A program made the translations under genes and the position numbers. A model generated the notes under the pieces. It saw only the letters and a program-made list of their open reading frames with translations, did no database searches and had not been told where the DNA came from. Positions 11,509-22,288 of a stretch of DNA of 64,000 nucleotides are shown one piece after another (position 1 is the stretch's first letter; each line of letters begins with the position of its first letter). The DNA comes from Volvariella volvacea V23. Taxonomy: Eukaryota; Basidiomycota; Agaricomycetes; Agaricales; Pluteaceae. Location of the stretch: positions 31,200-95,199 of the forward strand of contig KB722780.1 of NCBI GenBank assembly GCA_000349905.1. Direction: 5' to 3'.

Positions 11509-12662
11509 AATGTTAAGCTGACGCAGCGAGCAGCCTCTAAGTCATCGATAGATATGGATGTTGTTTGCTCGTGTTATGATCTAAGGCTATCAGACATAGG
11601 CGCCAGCTTCACGCCAGTCCGAGTCCGTCTTGGATGAGGATGACCATCAGACATAGAAAACGCAAAACACGCTAAGCAAAGCGTCGGCCACCCGTTTTCA
11701 CGTGCTTGTCGATCCCGCATTGCTCCCAAGACCTACGCTGCACGGAGTTCAGTTTTCCTTCCCCGATCGGCGTCCCAGCCCCACTAGATTTGGCTTAACC
11801 GAGTATTCAATCGCGAAGCAAACAAAAGTTTGCTCATGATACTAATCAGCCCGCAGGTTCTGTTACAGCTTCTTTCGGTGACGATGTCTGCACGCTGTAG
11901 CTCACCGAGCAGTATTACAAACGTAGCAACTCAAGCGTTGCGTTCTTGCCCCATTCTTACTGTCCAAGTCACGTTACACACTTAGTAAGTCCACTAAACC
12001 CGACTTTGCAGCCGAACTTTCAACCATTTTTTGACAGGGATTTTCGCCCAAAAATGGCCACTGACTTCAATTGCCAAACACCGATGATGGTGCTCATGCT
12101 CATGCAGAGCCAAAGCATTTCAAAAATGACGACTCGAGGCTGAGCCGGAAGGACCCAATCGCTTAACACGGAACAACCCCGCGGGATGTTTTTGGGACCC
12201 GCCGATTCGTGCGCCTGATTGAAGGAAGTATTGCAAGATCCATGCCCTACTACGTGTCTGATTCGCAGAAAGCACGTTATTTTCGTTTTCGTGATGTATG
12301 CCAGATGGCTTAAACCCATCGGGTCATCTCAAACTTCAAACCCTAGGAATTTTCCATGCCAATCTATAACTCTACTACCACGGTGACCCACCTCCACCAG
12401 TTCTCTTGCTGTCAAATGACCCTGATTAGTAAGCGCAGCCTCCTATATCAACCACTATCAAACCGAAGTCCTTTGTTAACAACGTCGACTACCCAGGTCT
12501 TAACCTTTCACGAGTGATACACGACTCTTTTTACGCCTCATTTACGACTTACCGAAATGGCTTTGCAACGCTTGTGAGTACTCTATCGAATGTTATAAAA
12601 TGCCGTGTTGACCCTGCCTGGCGATCAGTCAAAGAACCCCTTCCCGGAGTGGGGCAAGCAGG
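11509..12662. other. Divergent intergenic region, atg7 / F-box gene
   Basis: This 1.15 kb region separates two divergent genes and must hold both promoters. A TATAAAA-like word lies at about 12594-12600, some 65 bases before the F-box start codon. No supported coding exon was found, and the open frames here lack domain features. Confidence 0.4.
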
Positions 12663-14366
12663 ATGGCGACTATGTGCGATCTCCCGAATGAGCTTATCCT
12701 CGCTACGCTCTCCCACCTCACCACTCGCCAACTCATGCCCTTATTCTCTGTGTCGACCCGGTTCAACCAACTCGCTTTTGCAACCTTCGTCACCCGGTAC
12801 GACCTCACAGCAGTGGAGAACGACCACTACGGCCTCTATCCCGAGTCTCTTCGGGGATTCCGCTGCGCCCTACACCTCCCACCTATCCGGTGCATCACCT
12901 TTGATTGCGATTCCCCGCACACTACTCAACGCGACCTCTCTGACTTGGCACGATTTTGCCGTCGCTTAAACGAAGCCCATGGTCAACCGGCTGAACTCAT
13001 CATTGACTTCAAGTACAACGTGTTCTCGTATGGTCTCCCTGATGCTCTGAAGGAAGGGATCGCACGGGCCATTCATGACCTGACTGTGTCAGTGGTAGGG
13101 AACTCTGGGCCAATGGTCAGGGTCACGCAATCGGGCATTTATATGCTTGACCCGTCAAGCGCCTTCCAGCCGGAGATAAATCGCTTCAGCACATCAAAGC
13201 CCCCAAGGACTGTCGAGCAGAAGAAGCAGGATGCCGAAAATCTCTTTCTTTGCGCTCTCTTCGCCATCTGCATCGTTTACCTCTGGCCAACGAGTTTGCC
13301 AGCGAGGCTTATATGCTTGACTGCCGCCGGCTTCTTGTGTGCCATTCAGTTCTCAGAGCAGGCATCACGATACAACCCGTTGGTGACTACCATCAATGCC
13401 TTTGACAAGGTTGTCAGAGTTCCTGCCGTATCCAGTCTGGAGGTATTACACATCTCCAAGGCTTCCTCTGGCCAACCAGTCGTAGTCTGCGACCCAGCAT
13501 CAATCAAGAACCTCCGAATGGATCAGCCTATCCCGTCTTCCCTCCCTGCTTCCTCAGCATTCCCATTTACCTCCGCCTCGGCAGCGCCGCGATTCCTATC
13601 CCCACCGGGCTCGCCCACATGCTCATCTCCAACCACATCCCATGCAAGTCTCACATTATCCGACACGCTTTCTCTTCTTTCCCGACATTCCGGTGTCACG
13701 GATATGGTCTACACCTCGACCGTCATCCCTCACCCCGCGCCTGCCATCCCTTCCAACCTCCTCCCCAAACTCAAGCACCTCCGCGCTTCCCCAGAGTTCA
13801 TCAGCTTCGTCCATGACACACCCGACATCTTCCCCGAACTCGAGAAGATTGAGGTCCACGTCCACCAAAGGAAGGAACCGTTCGTCCGAGCCCTCTCACA
13901 CGCCCTCCGAAAGATGACATCGAGGAAGAACGACATCCACCTCGAGGTCGTGATGCCCTCCGACGTCAGCATGAACGCCTTTGCCGAAGAAGCTCTCGAG
14001 AGACAGCGCGAACGCGAACAATCGCAGAACATGTTGACGGGTGGCATGGACGGCTACGGCGGTGCGAGCCTGGCTTCCGTCGGAGTCGTCTCGTCCGATT
14101 CCGGCTCAGAGGACGACGGTCCCGACTTCACCCTGCCCTGCGTCAAGACTCTGTCCCTGTTCTGGTTCTCGCGGGAGACGATCGGTATGATACCCACCTG
14201 GGTTAACAAGTTCCCAGAGGTGGAATCGATGACGTTGGCGGATGTGAAGATGACCAGGGAGGACAGGTCGGAGATGATCAGGGGGATTATGAGAAGCTGT
14301 CCGAAGCTGAGTAGATTGACGATTGGGGCGAAGGAGAAGCCGATTATGCAGTGGTTGGCGCAGTAG
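12663..14366 (+). CDS. F-box-like protein with internal hydrophobic hairpin
   Basis: A single uninterrupted frame of 567 residues. Residues ~5-45 (CDLPNELILATLSHLTTRQL, then FSVSTRFNQLAF) read as an F-box, which binds Skp1 and recruits targets to SCF ubiquitin ligases. Fungal F-box proteins of this kind often carry weak leucine-rich repeats, and the part after residue ~390 (LKHLRASPEF, VKTLSLFWFSRE, VESMTLADVKM, CPKLSRLTIG) fits that. Unusual is a pair of hydrophobic segments at about residues 194-228 (LFLCALFAICIVYLWP and LICLTAAGFLCAIQF), which look like a membrane hairpin. A Ser/Pro-rich linker (about 295-340) separates the halves. The start codon is the first ATG after a TATA-like box, and a second ATG follows three codons later. 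No intron is seen, which is rare for this window. The F-box call is moderate; membrane attachment is inference. Confidence 0.8.
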   Translation: MATMCDLPNELILATLSHLTTRQLMPLFSVSTRFNQLAFATFVTRYDLTAVENDHYGLYPESLRGFRCALHLPPIRCITFDCDSPHTTQRDLSDLARFCRRLNEAHGQPAELIIDFKYNVFSYGLPDALKEGIARAIHDLTVSVVGNSGPMVRVTQSGIYMLDPSSAFQPEINRFSTSKPPRTVEQKKQDAENLFLCALFAICIVYLWPTSLPARLICLTAAGFLCAIQFSEQASRYNPLVTTINAFDKVVRVPAVSSLEVLHISKASSGQPVVVCDPASIKNLRMDQPIPSSLPASSAFPFTSASAAPRFLSPPGSPTCSSPTTSHASLTLSDTLSLLSRHSGVTDMVYTSTVIPHPAPAIPSNLLPKLKHLRASPEFISFVHDTPDIFPELEKIEVHVHQRKEPFVRALSHALRKMTSRKNDIHLEVVMPSDVSMNAFAEEALERQREREQSQNMLTGGMDGYGGASLASVGVVSSDSGSEDDGPDFTLPCVKTLSLFWFSRETIGMIPTWVNKFPEVESMTLADVKMTREDRSEMIRGIMRSCPKLSRLTIGAKEKPIMQWLAQ

Positions 14367-15938
14367 GTGTGTTGCGTTAGTTTTTGGATGGGGATTGTTA
14401 CATCTAGTTGTAGCTTGGATCTTCTCCAATAGTAGTGCTCTGTCTATGGGCTTGTACTTTGTAACTTTATTGAATGTCAGTAACTTGTCTTTAATTGGTT
14501 GGACCAGCCACGATGTACGCTCCTTCGTCAAGTTCAACTTGTTCAAGGCAGTACATTACATCTGGGTATGGTGGGAGTGCACAAGGCTTTACAATGGCTG
14601 GACAGCAAATGTATCACCATTTTTACACTTTTAACGAGGTCCTTTACCCCAGGTCAGAGATTGACGCTTGATCTCGCTTTACATTTGAGGCCTAATAGCT
14701 TGCTCGGTCCCACCCCCGCATCTCTCAACAGTTGATAGCATGTCAACAACGCAGCGATTCATTCCGAATACTACTCTGGTTAAAAGCTGTGAAGCGCAGC
14801 ACGAAACGTAAGTGCCAACAGCGAACAAACGCCTGCGCATGCGCAAGACGACTACATGGGAGAAAAACAAGAAGCTATCCACCATGTATTCCTGCTGTGC
14901 AAGTTACGGAGCTCGTGCTCGTTTCAGCCGCATTCGACAATGGGGGTACGTCTACCCTTGCATGACGTCGTCGATGTCTCCCCAACATGGAGAACATAGT
15001 GGGTACGGCGGAGAAAACACATACTGAATGAATAGCGTGGAGCTGATCCATGCCTCTTGGACAGTTTACGGAAAGGAACATATATTCTGTCGAGTACGGC
15101 TCCGAAGTCTGGGGCGGGGATCTGCATGGACGGCGGAACATGAGGTTAAATGGGCTTCGATCTTCCAAAGTCTTGTGGGAGATGTAATCGGTTCTCCATT
15201 CGTCGATTCACTCGTGATGGCGAGCCTCGAATTTTGCGGGGGGCGGACTGTCGGTCTTGGGTGGGTCAGCGAAGACGAATACGAAGTAGGCTCGGCAATG
15301 CGCACTTGTTGATCCGCACCTCCGAAAGGCGATCAGTGCGTCGCGGAAATACAGCCATACGCTGATGCTACACCTCAAACTTGGCCGACTACCCTTTGAC
15401 CCACTACTCTCTGGGTGAACCTGGATTCAGGCTGGCCCTGCTCTGAAAGTGGTATTTGATATGATGCTATGAAGAAGCACCATATTGGGTGGTCCATGAG
15501 GCAGGTTTGCATGTATCGTGGGCTAGCAACGGGTCACTTTCGAGGATAAAGAGACGCCACGAAGACCGACCGGAAGACGTGGAGGACAAGGCCATTCCTG
15601 TGACATTCTGTGTTTAGGATTCACGTGGTGTGACGCACCCCGACAGTCGGCTTCCTTTTCCGGAACAATAAGAATGACAATGTAGTGCAAAGAACAATGA
15701 ACGATGCGAAGGGCAATATTGATAGCAACAATGAAATGGAACGCGAGTACAAGGTCTATTGTTGTGAGTCTTATTATAAGTTGGACGATTTCCGGATGTC
15801 CGCTATTTCTCACTTCAACCACTTCCGCCCGCCTCTCTCCCTTTCATAGGCCACACAGTGTGTTGGTACTGTTCATTACTTTCTGCCTTTATTTTGGCCT
15901 TAATACTTCATATTACGACCACTTCTTCTGTTACGACC
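14367..15938. other. Intergenic stretch, no supported gene
   Basis: About 1.5 kb between two plus-strand genes. It is mixed in composition, with open frames under 100 codons that show no motif. The last ~130 bases before 15939 are pyrimidine-rich (CTTCTTCTGTTACGACC and similar), as expected of a fungal 5' leader. Confidence 0.4.
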
Positions 15939-17348
15939 ATGTTCTCTCATCTTGCCACCACCCCAAAAATCGACCGCCACGAGCGAATCAGGCTTATGCA
16001 CTTGCAAGGACTGGGCACTGATGCCTCACCCGAAGCCGCAGAGGGAACCTTCATGGAGGTTCTCTCCCCAGGAGTATCGCAATTCATCGATTCCTATGAT
16101 GCAGAAGACGGCGTACCGACATCAGCAATTATCATCATGCACTCCGCCGCTTCGGAAAGCTTCCAACTTTCCACCCCTATCCCCATGAGCCCCCGTGCTA
16201 GCTTCGAATTTGATCTTGGGCATTCTCAGCCCTCACGTCAGCCGATTACTCCTTCCACCAAGAGGCGTCGCCGTCACGGACAATTCTTCCTGCGAACTTC
16301 AGTGTCCTCTCTGGAATCTCTGGAGTCCCTTGACAGCTTTCCGGGCTCATCTCTGGAGTCCTCGGATAGCGAGACTGAAGAATCGGACGATGGTGAGCTT
16401 CACATGCCCACTTTTCCAATTTCCCCCACCCCAACCGATATGTCCATGAACGACGACATTTATTCCAACTTCGACGACCCTGCCATTGATGACATAGAAT
16501 TTGAGATCCTCACACATCCCCCATTTTACATTCATGATCACCTTAATCCAATGCCTGCTCAACCCCTTAAATCTGTTATATCAGATACACCGCTACCGCG
16601 CTACCCATCGGTGTTGCGTCTCTCTCGGGTACCAGAAGCCATGGCCTCAATCCAGCATATTCCACATCTTTCTCAACCCATCGTTTCCCCTCTCTCCGCG
16701 TCATTCGTATTCCCTACCGCTGCTTCAGATGTAGCATCTAGCGTCCCCGCATCACCAATTTCACCTCTTCCCCTCAGCACCGCGGAACGAAGACAAAAAC
16801 GAATGGACAAGCTCACGAAAACATTGGGTGCCCGTCCGCCCTCTGCTCTGATCCGCACACCTGTACCAAACCAGACCACGTTTACACTCGGTCATAATCG
16901 TTCGGCATCCACAGGAACAGCCGGAACACTTGACTCCGAGGTTCGATTCGACACGCGGGATATTCAACCCTCCTTTAGGTTCCCTCTTCCTTCGCCCCTT
17001 CAAGAGGGTCAAGTATGGCCGAGACTGAACATGCCGAATCGGACCAGACAGGGATCTTCCCCGCTTGGACGGAGTCAAACAACAATGAAGAAAGGCCCTT
17101 CGTCATCACCCGCACGCCAAACTGCTTCCGCCACTGAAAAGGGCCAGCATCGCACTAAGCTCTCCCTCCCGTGTCTCAACCTGTTTGGATCAGCACAGGC
17201 CGAGGAATCAATCAGCGAGATCAGTCCGGCGGATAAGGAACGAAGAGCCCTAGATTACCGAAGGAGGAAGGAGGCAGGATGGAGTGGAGAATGGAACGCG
17301 CCGATTCAGGACGTTATGAGAGAACTGAGGACGCTCAAGGCCCAATAA
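15939..17348 (+). CDS. Ser/Pro-rich disordered protein, unknown function
   Basis: One open frame giving 469 residues from the ATG at 15939 (MFSHLATTPKIDRHERIRLM). The frame stays open upstream to an ATG at 15858, which would add 27 mostly hydrophobic residues. I prefer 15939 because the preceding bases look like a pyrimidine-rich leader, but the longer form would carry a signal-anchor-like segment. The protein is rich in Ser, Pro, Thr and acidic clusters (SLESLESLDSFPGSSLESS), with short basic patches (TKRRRRHG) that could be nuclear localisation or phosphorylation regions. The C-terminal ~35 residues (ERRALDYRRRKEAGWSGEW, then QDVMRELRTLKAQ) look folded and are the best candidate for a conserved motif. 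I do not recognise a family. No damage was seen. Confidence 0.75.
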   Translation: MFSHLATTPKIDRHERIRLMHLQGLGTDASPEAAEGTFMEVLSPGVSQFIDSYDAEDGVPTSAIIIMHSAASESFQLSTPIPMSPRASFEFDLGHSQPSRQPITPSTKRRRRHGQFFLRTSVSSLESLESLDSFPGSSLESSDSETEESDDGELHMPTFPISPTPTDMSMNDDIYSNFDDPAIDDIEFEILTHPPFYIHDHLNPMPAQPLKSVISDTPLPRYPSVLRLSRVPEAMASIQHIPHLSQPIVSPLSASFVFPTAASDVASSVPASPISPLPLSTAERRQKRMDKLTKTLGARPPSALIRTPVPNQTTFTLGHNRSASTGTAGTLDSEVRFDTRDIQPSFRFPLPSPLQEGQVWPRLNMPNRTRQGSSPLGRSQTTMKKGPSSSPARQTASATEKGQHRTKLSLPCLNLFGSAQAEESISEISPADKERRALDYRRRKEAGWSGEWNAPIQDVMRELRTLKAQ

Positions 17349-20300
17349 GCAAGCGCAGTCATGATGGTAACGAGCGATACGATGGGAGCTGTGCTCTCTT
17401 TTCACGAACATGGACATTGTGGCACATTATCGTTTTATGAAGTATTCAGTCGCTTTCATGCATCCCACTCGTTTACAGCACATCCTGCATAGTCACAGCA
17501 TACTCTCGCATTTATCATATGGACTTTGCATTCGACATTAATTATACAATACAATATCATTATAATATGCATCCACATGATTAGATAAGTCAAGATATGA
17601 ACGTTTGTATGACTACTCGCCACACGATGAATGCCAATAGGCCCAAAAGTATGCCGCTATTGTATCACCCTGCACAATGATCACAAAGGTCCTGCCTTGT
17701 CGGACAGCATGTCAAGAAGCCCACCTTCCACAGGTCACAAGAAGTACCGAGAATGGTGAAGAATGGTGAAACACGCCAGGAACAATTCATCTCAAGTTCA
17801 TAGAACCGCCGGATGTGGTTTGGCAGGACTGCAAATCCTACCGGGGAACGCATATTGGCGACCTGTTCGAGGGTGCTGATAGCAGTGACTCCACCGACGT
17901 CATTTCCACATCGGGACACCGGATATGGGTACAAAATAGCCGGAAGCAAACCCTTAGTGGCCGAAAGTCCGACATTGCCCAAAACAGACAGGCGCCTCGG
18001 TAGCATATCAACGTGGATGGGGCAACTGAGCTGATGATGGGCCAACACGAAGCGCGGAACCACATCGTCCGCTTCCACGGTCCGCACGACTACCTCCCTT
18101 GTGCTTCGTCATTCCGACTCCATTCCTTTCTATCTTGCCTGGTTTTCCCTATCAACGCTCAGAGGTCGATATGTTTGCTTCAGTGCTATTAGCACCACCT
18201 TAATCATCGAGCAACAGTATATTGACCGAGTCGCACGGGACTGCAGCTGGAATGCCAGATTCAAAATTCGCTGAATCTCGCGTTCTAGTGGGTCTGGGGA
18301 ATGATATATACAGGGTTGGGCGTTGTGCAGGGCCAGTGCCGCGCTGCATGCCGCGGAGTATGTAAGCTGACGCAACCATCGGATTGATGGGATGATGATA
18401 TGGAATTCTCGTGTACGGGTGTCGCGGTAATGTCATTAGGCTGCTGCTTTCCTTGTCAGAGTGCCATGTCAAATTCGAGATTTGTCGTCCTCGAGTGCGA
18501 TCTTGGTCCCAACAGTGCGATGTCCATCGCACTTTTGTATGATTGGGTTTGCTTCCGCATAATGAAGTTTAGTCAAACCTTGACGCCGGACAGCATGCGA
18601 CTTTTGCGGTGATTCACGATAGTCGAGGAGTGGCAGAGGTCAGGTATCGTCGATCTTCATGGATCTACAAGATCTGATCCTAAAAAACCGCATGGACCAG
18701 GGAGCCTGCAGACTTGTGGGCTTACCAAGCTTCGCCGAGGTGTATTAGAGCACCGCCGGGAGCACCCAGAGAGTTGGGGACTGTGTCCGATTGTATGCAC
18801 TGTAGTTGATTCTATGGTCAGCCTATGAGAAAATGTCGAGAAACGCGGGCAAGAGGGCGAGCCAAAACGAGACGTACTCCACTAACAAGGCAATAATGGA
18901 AGACAATCGGAATTGCGCATCTATTCTTCACTCCAATAACAATACCAAATATAATTCAAGTAGCGTACTTCTGATGGTATATCCATAATTATGGTTACCT
19001 CGCCATAGCTATGCTGTTCGGGTGTAGCAATAATATCCACTGATACGAGTCCTGTTTGATCCTATTCAACATTGAATAGTAATAGCACCGCTCAAAGTGA
19101 AAAATGAACCACCCAGTGTTTGCAGATTCGCTCTGTACGGCAATCAAAGCTGGTTGGTCGCGGATGAATCGAGAGCATGCATAGTTGACAATTGTTTGGC
19201 AAGGCCCTGACCCGATTTCACGCAACTCAGGTTCGTCCAAGCACACTGCACAGCCGCTGCACTTGCAGGTCACGTTTAAACGCTTACCATGACTAAACAC
19301 AAAACGACTGATGAAAAAGCGCGTCCACGTTCAACGGTCGGCATCTGGTGCTATACAGCCCTGTGCTACTTGGACTGAGGAGGGGGGGGGGACTTGGGGC
19401 GGTGCGCAATGCGCTCCACGATCCAATGTCAGAGCCACGGGTCTTTGGTTCCACTTTTTTGCGGCATCAAGTCGTAATATTGCTGCCTCTGACGGAGCAT
19501 TGCCTGCACGCATCTTTTTCGTAAGGTTTGCAAGACGATTTGTAAAATTCCTGTGTACAAGCCTCCCAACAACTGATGTAGCTATCATAGCAGGCGACAT
19601 CCGAGTATACTGGCACTGGTAAGATTATCCAAGACGAACCTGATGCTCAAAACCCACGTGCTTAGTGTGTCATCTTATGAGATGTAGTACTAGTACGACT
19701 TGGTATTGATTACACTTTTGACTACCGTGGCTGTTCGTGTTGGAAAAGCAGGGCTTCACTGAAACGGAAGGCCTGTCCTTCGACGTACTCTGCTGGGCCC
19801 ACAGTAATGAACACACAGAAAGTGAGTCGCATCAAGCGTTGCACACTCGAAATATCAAGATTGCAGTGATGAGAAGTGTGCCAGATCTCGTGATCCTGAG
19901 CCTTTGTTCTATCACTTTCAACGTGCACTTGTAGGTACCCTTTTTGGGACCTATCCAACTTGATAGTATCATAAAGATTGCAACTACATCGTTTTCATAT
20001 TCTTCTATATCGTGTTTTTGATTGATCTCAACTTTTTCCCTCCTATTTCTCGTTGCTTCTTACCATATTTGATACATAAGCACTCCACATCCCCCAACTT
20101 TCTACATCCCGCTCTCTCTGCCCTCCCTCTCGGTCGTTTTCGGCCATCTTCACCACGTTGACGGTTGACTTCTTTGTCCCTTTCGATCAGTTTGTTTATC
20201 TCCCTCGCTGACTTTCCTCCCTTGATCGGTGTCTTTGCATCCAATAGTCAACATCGCATCACTTTTTTGGGAGATTCTTTCATCATCCATTTAACCAGCC

Positions 20301-22288
20301 TTCTATATAAGGATCCCTTGTCCCTTGTATCTTTCGGATGTCCGCGGTTTTGATGTAGGTACGGTCGCATCACATTGCTCAGGGGTTCATAGGTATTAGA
20401 TGAAAAGTTGCAACGACGAAGGGATGCTTATTGTTGTTACATTTTGCAGGGTTTGGCTCAATGGTATGCGCTTGAAGACGGCGTGGCTCAAGTATTCTAA
20501 CTCGCGTGAAAGGAACGTAGCATCTGTACGGCAATGCACTGGTGACAACTTTTTTTTGTGTTCATCTGTAGCTCCATCCTCTTCTTTCCCGTGGATGATC
20601 TGATCAATTAGATGGTCCTTCAGATACCCATGAATTATTCGCTTTATAGTACCCGGAGGACCAGACAGAAGGGTCCTCTGCTCGTTTGAGTGCAGCTTGC
20701 AACCGACTTTACCTAAGGAATGAGTTCATCGTAGAGACCCTCAACGCCTCACTCGCCTTGATGCGACTCCAGTATGAGTTACCGCAGGCCCACAAGTTGG
20801 ACATCAAGAAAATGAATGAAGATAGCGCTCATAATGGCAAGCTCCTAGAACGCCGCACCCCGGAAGCTGAGTATAGTCGAGATCGCCGAGTACAAGGAGG
20901 CCAACAAAAGTCTTGGCACCATCAAATTGGGCGCTCCGACGCAAAGCATCCCGACTCTGGGCGGCTGCCGACCCGGGGCCCAACCCTGAGGCCAGCGCAA
21001 GCCTATTAATCGCATTCGAATGCCAAGTCTTGCCTCGACCAAACGCGAAATCGCCGAGAGCTAATTGCCACCCCGCAAAAGCGTCGATCCCGGCGTCCTT
21101 AAAGTCGAAGAGGGGCCGTATAAAATGGACTCGTCCGTCGGTGTACGCGCTCGCCTTCGTCCTTCCAACGGGTGTTGTTTACGTTCCCACTACGTACTCG
21201 AATTTGATGCTTACCTTACCCTCCTCTCTTCTCACAGTCGCTGCGTACATCAGAGGTGCATCTCCATAGAGAATGGTACTCCGGGGATATCAAGTGTTTT
21301 GGCAGAGTCACCAAAACATCGAGAAGGACATCCCTCGTGGATCAACTGAACATCCTACGCATCAACACCGTCACCTTAACGCCACACTTTTCTCCTCGGT
21401 GGTCTGTCCAGGCATCCCTGCCCATGCGTTCCGAGTGTGCACAACAGTCAGAGTCGGGGTCGGGGTGTGTTAACCCCCGTCAGGCGCATGCCGGCTGACT
21501 TTTGTCTGGACACCATCACCACAATTTGTTACCACGATGACAAACCGAATACTGTCATCAACCTCGGGGAGTGCGTTCTCAACCATAATGTCCCCTTCCA
21601 CCCACTCCAGACGTGTAATTTTTTTCCAGTTGGAGGATGCCCCTTGGATGGATCCAACCCCGTTGTTGTTTATTAAGGTCAGGTCAGGCTGAAACGCTAG
21701 AAATCTTATGTGCACCTTGAGGAAATTCGGAATACGCGCTTCGCTATTGGGCTCCTGCTCCCCCTTCCCTTGAGGTATCACAGCTGTATCACATCATTGG
21801 AGTAAATAATGTTCACACATCTTTATGAAAAAACAGTAACGTCTGCTCGTATGATCATTTAACTGAATACCTGATCGATTGCTAGAGCGAGGCTCGCGAT
21901 CATGACACATATGGTAATGTCCATATTAACGCTCATCAGACAAATATTATCCCCGAGTGTCGAGTGCTGTACGTAATGATGGTTTTGATGGTGAGTGCTC
22001 GTACGGTATCCACCACAGAAGGAGGGTAGCGCACGGTAGAGGGGCCATTATCAATAAATAAATGTCATTTGGTATACGAATGCATATTGTAAACATATTA
22101 AGAACGCTTTAATACCGTCCAACGAACAAAGATGACATCTCGAACACATCGGCGATGCAGAGCTGGGAAGAATAAAAAAACCGGGTGGGGTAGAGCAAAA
22201 GGGGCAGGGGAAGTCAAATATAGATGGACAAATACAAACACAACCAATAATAGACCGCCAGCTAATAATAGAACATCCATCAGGCTGA
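17349..22288. other. Gene-poor stretch of about 5 kb
   Basis: No frame here could be built into a credible gene. A 140-codon minus-strand frame (17665-18087) and overlapping frames at 20686-21500 on the plus strand have stretches of protein-like composition in alternating frames but no recognisable domain. The second could be an old decayed gene. AT-rich sequence (17530-17600), a poly-G run (~19382-19391) and a pyrimidine-rich tract (20030-20240) are visible. I found no terminal repeats, reverse transcriptase or transposase motifs. Confidence 0.4.

Noticed and set aside
17665..18087. Minus-strand 140-codon frame with several cysteines, first considered as a hydrophobin
   Set aside because: The cysteine spacing does not match the hydrophobin pattern, there is no signal peptide, and no splice partner improves it.
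20686..21500. Alternating plus-strand frames with protein-like pieces
   Set aside because: No domain recognised and no homologue within the window to compare with. It may be a decayed gene but cannot be supported.
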